Source: Ifrita kowaldi
Taxonomy: Eukaryota; Chordata; Aves; Passeriformes; Cinclosomatidae
Assembly (NCBI GenBank): GCA_013398055.1
Contig: VZRS01014158.1
Span: 625,488 to 689,487, forward strand
DNA: 64,000 nt
Direction: 5' to 3'
Made by a program: the position numbers and the translations under genes. The notes under the pieces are model-generated. The model was not told the DNA's origin, ran no database searches, and was given only the letters and a program-made list of their open reading frames with translations. Positions 50,306 through 61,600 of the stretch are shown here, piece after piece; positions within the stretch are counted from its first letter, which is position 1, and each line of letters starts with the position of its first letter.

Positions 50306-52728
50306 ATGAGCACCTAGACCTGCTTATGGAAAAGGGGAATGCCAGGCAACATACAGTCTCACCATCAGTTATCACCTAACCGAGATCAACTAATGTTCTA
50401 AACACTCCTTTCTCCTTTCTCTGGGCTCTCTCTCCCACTAAGAAGACATTAATAATCTCTACACCAGTTTTCTCATCTTCTCTAAGTACCTTCAGGCTTA
50501 CTGCTGTTTCTCCCACGGAACCTGTACACCAAACTATCTCTCCCAGCTCACTTGAGACTTTGCTAAAAAATCCTTAGGTGGCACATCTCTGAATTTAAGC
50601 AGTGAATTGGACTGGAGATCACAATTCACCTGAATGATTTTGCAAACACTACTATTAGTCTTTTCACTGCTAAAAAAATTGGATTGGTAGATGTTATTCC
50701 TACTGTAAAGCAGCATTTTCCTGTACACTGGTGATGCAAATAGTCCCACATCTGGCTGGTACTTTCTGCACAGTGAAAATGCAAATATTTGCACACAACC
50801 CTGCTGCCTGCTGTACTACTGCAGGAATAGCGTTGAGCCTCTAGAGAGATCAAAATATCAAAGACCTCAGTTCATCCTCCAGAAGGTTCACATCATTTCT
50901 ACATCCCCTACCTCCTTCCCTTGTGCCACATCCCCCGTGACTGTCTTCTTCTGAGTCTCGCCCCAGTCTCACCAGCCCACAAGACATTTATACATCTCTG
51001 CATCTTGCACTGACTTCCAACGTCCACACAGGTGCTCTCCGCCTATACCAGTCTACATATCAGATTAATTAGGGCTATACTAGTCAAATATAACTGTACA
51101 TGAAATAAAAAAATGGTGGCTCAGGTGTTAATGTTTTCTCACTGCTCAATTTGTTTTTCTGGCATGACATTTGACAGAGGTTCCTCATGAACTCAGAAGC
51201 AAAAGTGATTTTTAGAATGGGGTTTTATTAATTTATAACAACAATATTATACAAGTATAAATATTCATGCTTTTAATCCCAATTTTATGAATCCTGCTTA
51301 AGTACATGACACAGCCATTAATTACATATAGACTAGTGGCATCCTACACAATTATTCTTTTAAAAAATTAGATTAATAAAGAAGGTCTGCGTAAACTTGC
51401 ATTCCTTGTGTGTTTGTGATACTGCCAGAGGAAATATTCATACAGCAGCCACCTCACCTCAGCCTCCAGGCTCTAGTCTGCCTTTATCACTCCTGAGTGG
51501 AAAAGGCTCTCTCTGCATCAAATCTTCCTGACAGCTGTGCTCAGCATCTCTGACTGAACAGAGATAGATTACCCAAACATCGTAATCCATGAGATTTAGT
51601 GACATGATGGATTGAACAGCAAAGACTGTTGGTGAGCTACATCTGGGAGACATCTTGATACACTGGACTAAATCCCTGAACTGGGCTAAACTGTGCTTGG
51701 TGCAGGATCTAACAGTGATGAAAAAATGGCTTTACATCATATTTGCAGCAAGCTGATCCTGAGATCAGCGTGGCAAATGGAGTGTTCTCTATGGCCAGCA
51801 TCCGGCCAGACCTCAATCGTGCTGAATTAGAGATTAATTTGTCCTAGTAACCTTAGCCAGATAAAACTATCATCTCCCACTAATCCTTCACTAAAGACTG
51901 AATTTCCTTTAAGAGAGACTTTTTTAAAAAACATAACTCACTTGTCTTAAAGAAAACCGAGACACAGAAGAGCAACTGGGTAACGTACAACAGAGCCTCA
52001 GTTGGACTAACCAACAGTCTCTTTACAGCAGTACCAGCTACGTGAAGTCAACATCTCCGCAGCTCTTATCCCTCTGAGAGAGTACAAGGGAACTAAGCAT
52101 CAGTGAAACAATTCCATTCTTTTTTGCCATGTTACTTTGTAAATCAAGCTGCAACCAAGCTTCAACCTTGCAAATTACTTCAGTTGCTAAGGAGATCAGC
52201 AAATAATTACGAAAAAATGCAATGATAACTGGCAGTGCCTATTACCGTATCAGTAACCAGTCTCCAAGCGATGTCAGATCTTACGAAAGTTTTGTTGCCC
52301 AGCGAGAGATCCTCACCGCCTCCAAAATTTTATCGGAGGGCTAAACTTCACAGAAACCCCCCTGCCTACGATTTGGGGGGCTCTTGCCAGTCTCACGGCG
52401 GGGATTGTCCGCTGTAGCCCCAGATTCCTACCGGGAGTCGGCGGAGGGCAAAGTTTCGGCGAGCCCAGCGACCGAGCTAAACCGGCATCGGACCAGGGGC
52501 AGCCACAGGCACTCCGAGGGGTCTCTGACCGACTTCTCCGGGCAGGCTCGGCCACTGCCGCCGTTCAGCGGCGGAGGCAGGGACCGGGTCTCCTCCGCCC
52601 GCTGCCGGGCTGCGCTCGCCTCTGGCAGCCCCTCTGAGCCCCGACTCCTGCTCCTCCGGACCCTGTCCCCCGTCATATCCCGGTTACCGGAGGGATGCCT
52701 GCTCCGCCACCCCGCCAGGCAGCGTTAC

Positions 52729-52830
52729 CTGGAGCTTCCGATGGCCGCCTCATGTCCGGGGAGCGCGATGCCGGCCCCGCCGCCGCCTGCAGCCCCTGCC
52801 CCGCATGCTGCGCTCCGCTCGGCTCCGGGG
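52729..52830 (-). other. AMIGO2: Candidate AMIGO2 non-coding first exon
   Basis: The 3' edge at 52729 is a consensus-like donor on the minus strand (AG followed by GTAACG). The right edge (transcription start) is a guess limited by the opposing plus-strand candidate exon. It is inference from splice motif, CpG context and the known leader-exon structure of AMIGO2. A second weaker donor lies near 52685. Confidence 0.35.
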
Positions 52831-52849
52831 GAAGTTGCGGGACGCCGGG

Positions 52850-52951
52850 AGCGCGGCAGCGGCTCCGCTGCGCTCCCCCGCGGACGCAGGCAGTGCCGGC
52901 CCGCTGCCCCCGGGAAGGGAGCTGAGGCCCGGAGCTCGGTACCGGCGGCGG
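52850..52951 (+). other. Candidate divergent first exon (PCED1B-like)
   Basis: A consensus splice donor (G followed by GTGAGC) closes this interval on the plus strand inside the CpG island. The left edge is unknown. If the locus follows mammalian synteny this would be a non-coding first exon of PCED1B. Confidence 0.3.
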
Positions 52952-53450
52952 GTGAGCAGGGAAGGCAGGAGACTCCCAGTCAGAGTGGCGACGGGGTTTT
53001 TATCCCCTCCTGCCTCCGCCCTCCCGGTCTCCGCCGCCGCGCAACACCCGACCCGACACTACGCCGCTTCCCCCGACGCCCTCCCGGGGGCTTCCGCGGC
53101 AGCGGGACGGAGTCGCCGGTGCCCCGGGGGAGGAGCGCACCGGCTGCCCCCGCTCCGCCCCTCGCCTCCCGGGGGCTGCCGCCGCTCCGCCCCGCTCCTC
53201 ACCCGCCGCAGCCCCCGCTGGCAGCGGGAATGCTCAGCCGCCCGCGTGGGCTCTGCCCCTGCGGTGCACAGCAGCCCCCAGCCCGGCCCGCAGCTCCTCG
53301 ACGCCGGGCTGGGGGCAGAGAGCCCGGCTCTGCAGCCGCCACCGGGGAAACCCCTTTTTCGGGAGGGCGCAGCCGAAGGCACGGTCCTCGTTAAAAATGC
53401 ATCAAATCACCCCGCGAGCGGGTGTTTGTTCGTAAGGGGCGGATAAATGT

Positions 53451-56400
53451 AAAGGGCGTTATGTTAGCTCTAGAAAACAGTCCTTCGGTTAATTAAATGG
53501 TCAAAACCCACGGAAGCTCCGTAGTAAACTAGGCTTTGATCGGAGCAGAGGAGGGAGTATAACAAATGATATAAGGGGTTATCTAAAATTAATTGCCATG
53601 TACAGGGATTCTCTTGACCATGGAATCGTGGGAGAACTGCTGCGAATCAAATGGGGAAGTGTGACCTGATCAGGAAGAGGCAAAGCTGCAACTGAAAGCC
53701 AAAGAACACATTTCCTTCTGTTTCACACTGATTTTAACCTCCCCCCGCCAACTTTCTCACGACATTTCCATCATAATTTAGAGTACCCTACATTTAGAGA
53801 CTGAAACTGAACATGGGCTACTTTGGCAAATATCAGAGATCGGGGATTTATTGTCATCCAGACACACAGTCTGTCGAGCGGTTCTCAGCAAATGGGCTTG
53901 CATATTAAAGCTGCTGCAAATCACACTTTTATTTTAAGGGCACATAGAAAAGTGATTTTTAATATGAGAGTTCCTGACTCTATGTAAGGCTAAAGGATTC
54001 CTCGTCCTAGAATTCACCCTACATGCAAACTAAAATTCCTTAGTACAATACAAGGTATAAGTTAAAGATCTGATTCAATATAGATTGAAGCCTGGTGAGA
54101 TATAGGTGATACTGCTATTGATTTGAAAGACTTTTTGTACACAACCTTATAATAAGAATTCAGCTTTTTATTCATCATTCTTATTTTGTGCTGAATTACT
54201 GTATTTCTATGCAGTTAGGCTATACAGCACTGAAGTAATTTTAATCTCGATGTTATCAATTCAACACTGATTTGTTTCAGACTCTCCACTGGAATATTCA
54301 TTTGTTTAAAGAAGCTTGTTGTCTTCATTTAGACTAAACCATTAAACTTTCCTGGTGATCTTGATATGACAAAATACTGTGTGGAATTTAAGTCGATCAC
54401 ATTACCAATACAGACTGAGGAAGAGGGTGATCACTTTTGTAGTCTTCCCTCCCCTGCTTTCAAAACTGAAAATGTTGAGCCTGAATTCTTCTTAAAGACC
54501 TACTTATGGAATGAAAATTCTTTCACTGGTAGCATGTGGAGTAGCTGTCCATTTGTGAGTTTTGCGCACACTTGGATTGAATAAACTGGTTTTAAAATAC
54601 TAAGAATTTTAATTGCAGCTTGTTCAGACCTCAGTAAGTGTGGAGCACTGGTAGGTGCAAAGAGACAGTATTGCTTGTAGCTAAGTTATTTAGATTCCAG
54701 CCATGAGATCTGGACATAGTAATGATTGCTCTGGGGAAGGCAGGATCCAGATCAAAGTGAAGTCCAATACTTAAGGCAATAAGTATTTTGATTTCCAGTT
54801 TTATTTTTCTCGTTAATGCTGACTGGGATTTGCTTTTTATATTGGAGATCTCAGGGCCCAAATGCTCAAAAAATTGATGGGAGTTGTGATCATCCTTTCA
54901 TGATGATCATGATGATCAGCTTACAGAGAGGCCATCTGCCCATAAGCAGACTTAGCAGAGAAATGATGATCAAGGGATGTATCGAACTGTCTGAAAGGAG
55001 TTCAGAACCACAGGATTCTTGTAAGTCTGGAAACAGCTGGTTGTAAGCCCAGAAATTCTTCGTTCCCACTGAATGCTGACAAATTTAAACATGGCATGAT
55101 GCAGTCTAATTCTTTGTGCTATTTCACTACATAAAGGTGCTTTTGTCACTTGTTACATACTAAATTACAAGGAAGGTTGCTTTTTAAAATCTAATTTGGA
55201 TGAGAACAATTGGTATTTAGCTTTCCTCTACCAAATAGCACTGATGTGAAAACAGTACCTATCCAAAATCTTTGTTGATCATACATGGGCACAAGCTGTG
55301 TGAAGCTGACAGTACATTAATTAGGATGTGAAACCTCTCTTTTGATAATCTCTATGAATGTAAGGTTTCTGGCATCACCAATAGAGATTCTTATTGCAGG
55401 GAATTGCTGATAGCTGTCTGCTCCTTCCAAAACCATCAGGATCCTGCCTGTGTTTCCTTGCTCCTGCACCAAACTAACTATTAGAATGAAAGCTTTTCAG
55501 TACTTGTTTTCACATCCTGTGCTCTGCCAGACAGACTGATGGGGCTTGATAAGGTCTTTTAATAACAATATTTACCATGTGATCTTGAAAGCCCCCACAA
55601 ATACAGAAATGCCTCTAGTATCTTCAATATCAAGTTTCTTTATTAAATGCAAATTTATTACATTTATTTCATTGTTGTATAATGAAATTGATCATTAAAA
55701 GGCTTTTTCAAAAGCCATTTGGCTACAGGGAGTTTACAGTACCTTCTTGAACAAGCAATGTAACTACTGGGCTAGAGATTAGCTAGGAGGCAGGTACTGA
55801 AAGAAAGGAATATCCTCCACCTCTCCTCTTACGGTCTACTTCTGTCAAGGGCATGATTTTTCTGCCATAGTGCTCATGCAGGAAGAAGGATTTCCAGCCT
55901 CCAGTTTAAGGCCTGGTTACATACATTATAGCCCTTAGATATCACACAGTAAAAAGGGTCAGAGAGTCACATTCCTTTTTTGTGATTCCCCCTTTCCATC
56001 CTGAATTAATTCTGTTTCAGTGTAAGTCCAGTCAGGGGGTTAGGGTACTTCAGTGAGCTGGAAGAGGTGGCCTGCAGTCCCTCTGCACGGACTCTGAGCC
56101 CCCAGAAGAAGACAAGGATGCAAGCTGCACAAGGACTTAGCCATAGATTGTGAGTACCTGAGAGTAGTCCTCTTCCCCCAGCTGGCACAATATTTTCGGT
56201 AAAGTCTACACCAGTTTGACAACATCTAGTGGGCCAAGCCCCTTAGCAGTGAACACATGGGCCGTGGATCCTGTCTGGACTTCACTGTGAGACGCAAGCA
56301 TAAATGCTTGGTCCTGCCAAGGCTCTAACAGTTTTGGCATGCCCTGAAGCAGAACATGTCCTCTGCCCTGTCTGGGTGACTCCGGGAATCCTGCAGTGCC

Positions 56401-56529
56401 TCAGGGGATGGAGAGAACAAAAAGCATGTCTGGCAGGGATGGCTGTGACAGACAAGTGTTTTAAGACACTTATCAGATGATAAGCAAAACTGTCACTTGC
56501 AAGTTTCAATTGCTCTTGGGATAGTTTAT
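53451..56529. other. Non-coding DNA right of the CpG island
   Basis: AT-rich sequence without a recognised gene or repeat. It would be intronic if a divergent transcript starts in the island. A short palindromic ATGATCATGATGATC cluster lies at about 54901-54917. Confidence 0.5.
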
Positions 56530-57073
56530 TGGTTCTGGCTGAGATGGAGTTCATTTTCCCCATAGCAGCTCTCACAGTGCTGGTCTTTGCTTTGTTAGCT
56601 AGAAAGGTGTTGATAACACACTGGTGCTTTGGCTACATCTGAGCAGCACTGGCACAGCATCAGTCCTGTCTCTCAGCACTTCCCCCCCATCAGTAGGCTG
56701 GGGGTGGGTAAGATCCTGGGAGGGGACACAACTAGGCCAGCTGACTCAAATTAACCGAAGGGATATTCCATACCATATGGTGTCAGCTCAGATATAAAAG
56801 CTAATAAAAGGAGGAGAAAGGGGGGGAACTTTTGTTATTTACAATGTTTGCCTTCCCGAGCAACTGCTACGTGTGCTGCAGCCCTGCTTCCTAGGCACAG
56901 GCCTGACATTGCTTGCTGGTGAGAAGTAGAGAATAAAATTATTGTTTTTTCTCTTTGCTTGTGTGCATAGTCGTTTTTCATCTTATTTTCTCACCCTATT
57001 CAGTTGGGAAGGGGGAGTGGGAAGATAGAGTGGCGTGGTGGGCACCTGGCATCCAACCAAGGTGAAGCCGCCA
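56530..57073 (+). mobile_element. Near full-length solo LTR, probable ERVL-type
   Basis: The sequence 'tggttctggctgagatgg' opens the element, followed by 'ctagaaaggtgttgataaca' (56599), 'agtaggctgggggtgggtaa' (56692), 'gggatattccataccatatg' (56760), a TATA-like box GATATAAAAG at 56791, and polyadenylation hexamers AATAAA at 56803 and 56932. The tail ends near 57073. This order matches a solo LTR family common in bird genomes. No retroviral genes flank it, and no matching target-site duplication could be seen at the edges. It carries promoter and polyadenylation signals on the same strand as the presumed divergent transcript, so it could act in that transcript. Class assignment is from memory. 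Confidence 0.85.
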
Positions 57074-57094
57074 AAAATAATGATGATAAGGTTG

Positions 57095-57275
57095 AGTTCC
57101 TATGGGGGGGAAGGCTAAGCTGGCAGACATCCTGGTGGGAGTCTGTTATAGACCATGCAACCAGGATAAAGAGGTGAATGAACTACTCTGTAAGCAGCTG
57201 GCTGGCATTTCACGATCGTTGGTCCTTGCTCTTCTGGGAGACTTTAACCTGCCAGATGTTTTTTTACTTCTACAT
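57095..57275 (+). mobile_element. CR1 ORF2 endonuclease-domain fragment
   Basis: An open stretch from about 57102 reads KLADILVGVCYRPCNQDK, followed shortly by LALLGDFNLPDV. These match the CR1 ORF2 apurinic-like endonuclease, whose conserved GDFN block is visible. The reading frame ends at a TAG at about 57294, soon after the match is lost. It is only a small central piece: the rest of the endonuclease, the reverse transcriptase and the 3' end are absent. It sits immediately after the solo LTR. It cannot be functional. Confidence 0.8.
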
Positions 57276-57477
57276 GGAATGAAGCCTATTTATTAGACTA
57301 AGGACAAAGGAAATGAGTGAGTCTTTAGACCAGTGTGGGGATGTGAGAAGATTATACTCACTCCATACCTGGACAAGTGTTTCCTCGCTCTCCATACTTA
57401 GGCATTCAGAACTGACTTTTCTTCCTGTCACTCAAACATATTTATTATTCTGTGTTTTCACTTTCATAGCTCTGCAG

Positions 57478-57558
57478 GTCTAGAGGGGATGTTTGAAGAC
57501 ATCACCTGTCCACCAGTGCAGTCTGTTCCCATTCTGTCCTCAGAATTGCCATCAACTG
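57478..57558 (+). other. Exon-like segment with strong splice sites
   Basis: A T-rich tract ending 'tagctctgcag' precedes base 57478, and a near-perfect donor (ACTG followed by GTAAGTACT) follows base 57558. The enclosed 81 bases are mildly GC-richer than the flanks. One frame is open throughout and contains an ATG (MFEDITCPPVQSVPILSS...), but I recognise no family, so a non-coding leader exon is at least as likely. Its strand and position downstream of the CpG island fit a divergent transcript such as PCED1B. Confidence 0.4.
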
Positions 57559-58651
57559 GTAAGTACTGTTGAAAAGGGAGTAAGAATGGTAAATGTTAAG
57601 TTGAGCTTCTCATTAGGAGTGTGTATATTTCAGAATAAAAGCATTATACTACATTATTTGTTGATATAGTCCTGACTTCTGGCCCTTTCTACATTCAAAT
57701 GCCTCTTTAATACCGAAAATACTGGTTCCTCAGTTTGGCAGAATTGCTGTTACTTGCAGTCCTCTCAGATGTCTTTGTTTTTCAAGAATTTTGTGAGACC
57801 AAAGATGGGGAAAAGATCATCAGATACATCTTAAATATCTCTGTTTATCAAATTGCTTTACTTTACTTGCTGTGCACTGGCACCATCAAGTTTGTGTATA
57901 ACTTACTGAACATGCAGTTCATGTCCTGGATAATTTCTGAAACAGTGAAAGAGCTTAAACCAAGATATTCTCCATCCAAAGGTGTGTTTCATACATTGAA
58001 TGAAAAATAAATGAACATTCTGAGATGAGTTCTTATTTTGAGATAGATTTGCTTTTGAAATCCAAAAGTTTGGAAAAATGGAGCTGTCAGTGGCTTTGTG
58101 TGCCTTGTGGATTTTTAGGGTGCTTAAGTCTTCGAATTTGCAGATCTCAAAAACACCCAAAGACCTTGTTAAGCAGTATTCAAGTCTTCAGAGCATATTT
58201 ATATGCAAGGAAGGCATTGTTAAGCACTGGAGGATAATTTATTTTCATTTTCTATTCTGTAGGCAGAAGTTGAGAAAATGTTACAAATTAACAGCAAGTC
58301 ATTGGTTCACTGAATTAAGCCTTTAAAAGTAAGGACATTTGGGAAAGTAATTTGTCATGGCCTTGAGCAGTCTATTTTAAAGCAGTATAGTAGCTTTTCT
58401 ACAATAACAGGTAACTTAACCTTTAAAATGCAGTTCTTCATGCAAATAAACCTGGGTAATGGACTTTAAAAGGTGATTTTGCATGCCCTCGGGCATTACT
58501 TATTTCTTGGAACACCATGTCTCTCTCATATATCCAAAATACAGCAGGAAATCTTTTTAGAACACCGGATTCATTTTGCATTATAATGGAATGTAGTGAG
58601 TTCCTACAGCACATGTAAAATATTGTCTAATGCAAGACAATATGCATCTTC

Positions 58652-58675
58652 CCACTTGCAAGAACATGCAAGTGG
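58652..58675. repeat. Perfect 9-base inverted repeat
   Basis: CCACTTGCA and its exact reverse complement TGCAAGTGG are separated by six bases, giving a potential stem-loop. A second inverted repeat (ATTGTC and GACAAT, eight-base loop) lies at 58622-58641. No RNA family is recognised. Confidence 0.8.
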
Positions 58676-61600
58676 ATTCTCTAATGAAACATGGATATTA
58701 CCCCACAGCACTATATGAAGTATTTGTGAATACTCTATATTTGCAATACCAGTCATGAGGTAAAGGAAGATGGACAATCTCACTCTTGGCTTTAATTGTT
58801 CATGGATACAGCACTAGAGTGGCTGTACTTATCAGGAGTTATAGTTCAAACCCATTTTGTGGATATGCAGCGCTGGTAGGAGATTGAGGCGGTTCTTGAT
58901 GTGTTTCATATTGAGTGTGTGACTCATTTAATTGGCTCCTACATCCTGCTCCCCCTCATACTTTTCATGGTGTTTCTGCACATTTTCTGTCTCATTCCAA
59001 GACCCCACATGCTGAATACGACAGATCATGAATGGTCAGTCTTAAACATGATCTGTCAGGCGAGTGTGCCTGGACTTACAGAGTGGGAGAGAGCACAGGA
59101 GGTGGTGCATTGCATAGAAAAAAAAAATATAAATAAAAGTAGTTAAAAAGCCCATCTAGAAGATCAGTGCAGCCTTCGTCTGCATTTCCTTCTCCCCGTA
59201 GGACTCGAGGTGTGAGCTGTGAGCCTCCGTTCTGTGACCAGTGTGTGGAACCCCAGATCACAGTGCCACAGGATTCCCCAGACTGGCACAAAGACACCAG
59301 ATCTAGTACAGCAGTGCTGTGCGTTTGCTCAGGGGGTGTGAGGGGGTGTAGTTACATATCTGAAAAGGACAGACAAGTTTCTGCATACAAATTCCTTCAA
59401 AAGGGAGTTAAAGATCTGTAACTCCTCATGACAATGAGTTATGGCTGCAAGTCAACAGAAATACTTCTTAGGAGATGTGGAACCAATGTTTTATTTTTAT
59501 ATTTTGTAAAAGAAGAAACCAAATCTCCTAACAATTATTATTATGCCTTTTGCCCAGCCTGTGTCCTTTTAAAATCAGATATTCTACCACTAGCTTTTAG
59601 CAAGTAGCTGACAAGTAACATAGGAAAACTAAGTAGGAAAGAAATAAAGTTGTATACTTTGGTGCACAATGCTTACTTTGCAAAGGCTTTTATGATCCAT
59701 AGTAGTCCAAGCTAAAACTGCTCTGACTTTGCTTCAACTAATAACAGTGATGAGCACAACCATCCATTAATATTAGTTACTTTTGGAAAAAAAAGGATAT
59801 AAGGCAAAATGTATTCAGAACTGGCACTATGATCCTGGACATGAAGATACCTTCCGTGCTTATTTCTATAGGCAATATATCATCTGGAAATAAAAGTACA
59901 CATTGCCAATTATTCATGACCATGCATCTTGAAAGCAGCAAGGGTGACTGTAAGGGCAGAATTTTGTTTATGTGCAGACTCATGTTCATTATGCTGCTTA
60001 TTCTGTTTGTTACAACCATAAACCAACACAGTCCACTGCAGCAATTCCATCATATATCTCCATATGTGTCTCCATAATGACCACGTACTGCCTTCTTCTT
60101 TGCAGTGCCTTTGGGAATGCTGGAGTGGCCCCTCACGTGGAACATGCTTCTGACCCACTTCAGATTTTGCAGAGAACCTTTGTCTTCCTTCAGTTTCAGG
60201 ACTGAAATGATTGCAATGTTGTTCAATGCAGTTTGCTCTGAAGTAAACTTGTGTTTGCAGAAATCGGAATTCCCTGTCCTGCTCTCTCAGTCTTGTTTGT
60301 GTCTTGTGTAGAGGTAGAAGCCAGTATCAGCATCTGTTTTAGGCTAAGTTCATAGTAAAGGGATGCCTGAGAGTCCCCTTTAAACCCTGATATTTGTAAG
60401 AAGGGAAATACTAATTTAAAAAAACAATGGGGCTTTTTAACTTGACTATGTTTTGCAGCATATGATCTGACAAAAGTTATGAGACCTAATTATGTCTTTG
60501 GTCATATCCCAGTTTCAAAATAGCAGTTAATGCCTGTATATAAATGAATGCATTTTTATTAAGAGTAATTTCAAGAACATATTTTGTATTCTTATCAGTG
60601 TATACAGTTGAGTTTGTGGTCTTTTCTAATACGGATTCATTTCCAATACACCTGGATGGCTGATAGCATCTGACCGCTTGGGTTTTGAAAAATGGAGAAC
60701 TGAGAAAAAGTAATATATTCAGAATAATCAGAAAATATTCAAAACAACCTATACTTTGAACTTCAAATGTATCTGAAAATGAATTGACAGGTCTAGAATT
60801 TGAGACTGATTTCAAAGTGGAGGAAAAGAGTATTTTGAAAAATGATTACCCAACAAATGAAGGATAGAAGTGTCTTTTTATTTGTGGAAAAAAACCCCAT
60901 TATGCTGCAATAAGAAGCTTCCACAATCCATTGCTTTAGTCACCACCTCCAGTGGTAAAAGCAGAGTAAAGCAGAAATGTTTGGGAGCACGGGAGAGCAT
61001 ATGATAGAGACTTACCCTCTCTGTCTCCCTGTTTATTTCTGTTCTCATTTCAATGTTCTGTAAAAGCAATTCTTTAGTTCAAATCCTGAAACAAGAAAAC
61101 TTCTTTTTATCTTTGCCTTTGCACTTGATTACAAACTCCGATTGAAGATTTTCATATGAATAGAGCATCTGCTGGGTATCCTGTCCAGATGGAATCTCCA
61201 GTAAAGCTAAAAAGCTCATGTTCACTTGCTTGGTTCTTCTTCCCACAGTCAGAGCATTTGCTTGTTACTTCTCCTTTACCCAGTGATTATTTTTATGAAG
61301 CTTGTAGGTCTAATATTATGTCTGAGACTTCCGTTCAGTAAGTTTGGCTGAATTTTGAAGTCCCTGGGGAGACAGAGAGCTACAGCGACAGACAGTCTGT
61401 CTGCATAAGCCTCATTTCCTTGACACACCATGCTAGAAAGAAAACAGCAGAGATGGGATTACAGCACCCAGTCCCTGAAAAAGGAAGAGTGGGAGATACT
61501 CCACACTGGCTGTGCCAATAGTGCCTTTAAGAGTGGGGGACTGCAGTCAGCTTTGTTAATGGTTATGTACATACGGCATAATTGATTTCAGCAGGTACTT

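Larger units (their letters stand above)
46016..52728 (-). other. AMIGO2: Inferred AMIGO2 first intron
   Basis: The stretch between the coding exon and the CpG-island promoter. It holds no recognised gene or transposon. It does hold an AT dinucleotide run with a hairpin (46208-46242), a purine-rich tract (about 47280-47620), a 13-base A run (near 47941), a perfect 20-base tandem duplication (47985-48024) and a G/T-rich patch (about 50224-50305). Intron limits are inferred from splice-like motifs at each end. Additional leader exons within it are possible. At about 6.7 kb it would be longer than the human intron as I recall it. Confidence 0.45.
52300..53450. promoter_or_regulatory. CpG island, probable AMIGO2/PCED1B bidirectional promoter
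   Basis: About 1.1 kb of very GC-rich, CpG-dense sequence in an otherwise AT-rich, CpG-poor window, which is the hallmark of a vertebrate promoter. It has GC-box cores CCGCCC near 53155 and 53189 and an NRF1-like CGCATGCTGCGC at about 52802-52813. No TATA box was noticed. On the minus strand a splice donor (CTCCAG followed by GTAACG, exon edge at 52729) suits an AMIGO2 first exon. On the plus strand a donor (GGCGG followed by GTGAGC, exon edge about 52951) suits a divergent transcript. PCED1B is the head-to-head neighbour of AMIGO2 in mammals, so it is the natural candidate, but none of its coding sequence lies here. The long open frames crossing the island (up to 336 codons) reflect the absence of AT-rich stop codons, not protein coding. 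Confidence 0.85.

Noticed and set aside
52384..53394. 336-codon plus-strand open frame (and 213-, 107- and 82-codon companions) in the CpG island
   Set aside because: Extreme GC content removes stop codons in all frames. The translations are Pro/Arg/Ala/Ser-rich low-complexity with no domain, and several overlap on both strands.
57735..58010. 91-codon plus-strand frame with hydrophobic stretches
   Set aside because: No family resemblance, low-complexity hydrophobic residues from AT-rich codons, and no clear splice sites around it.
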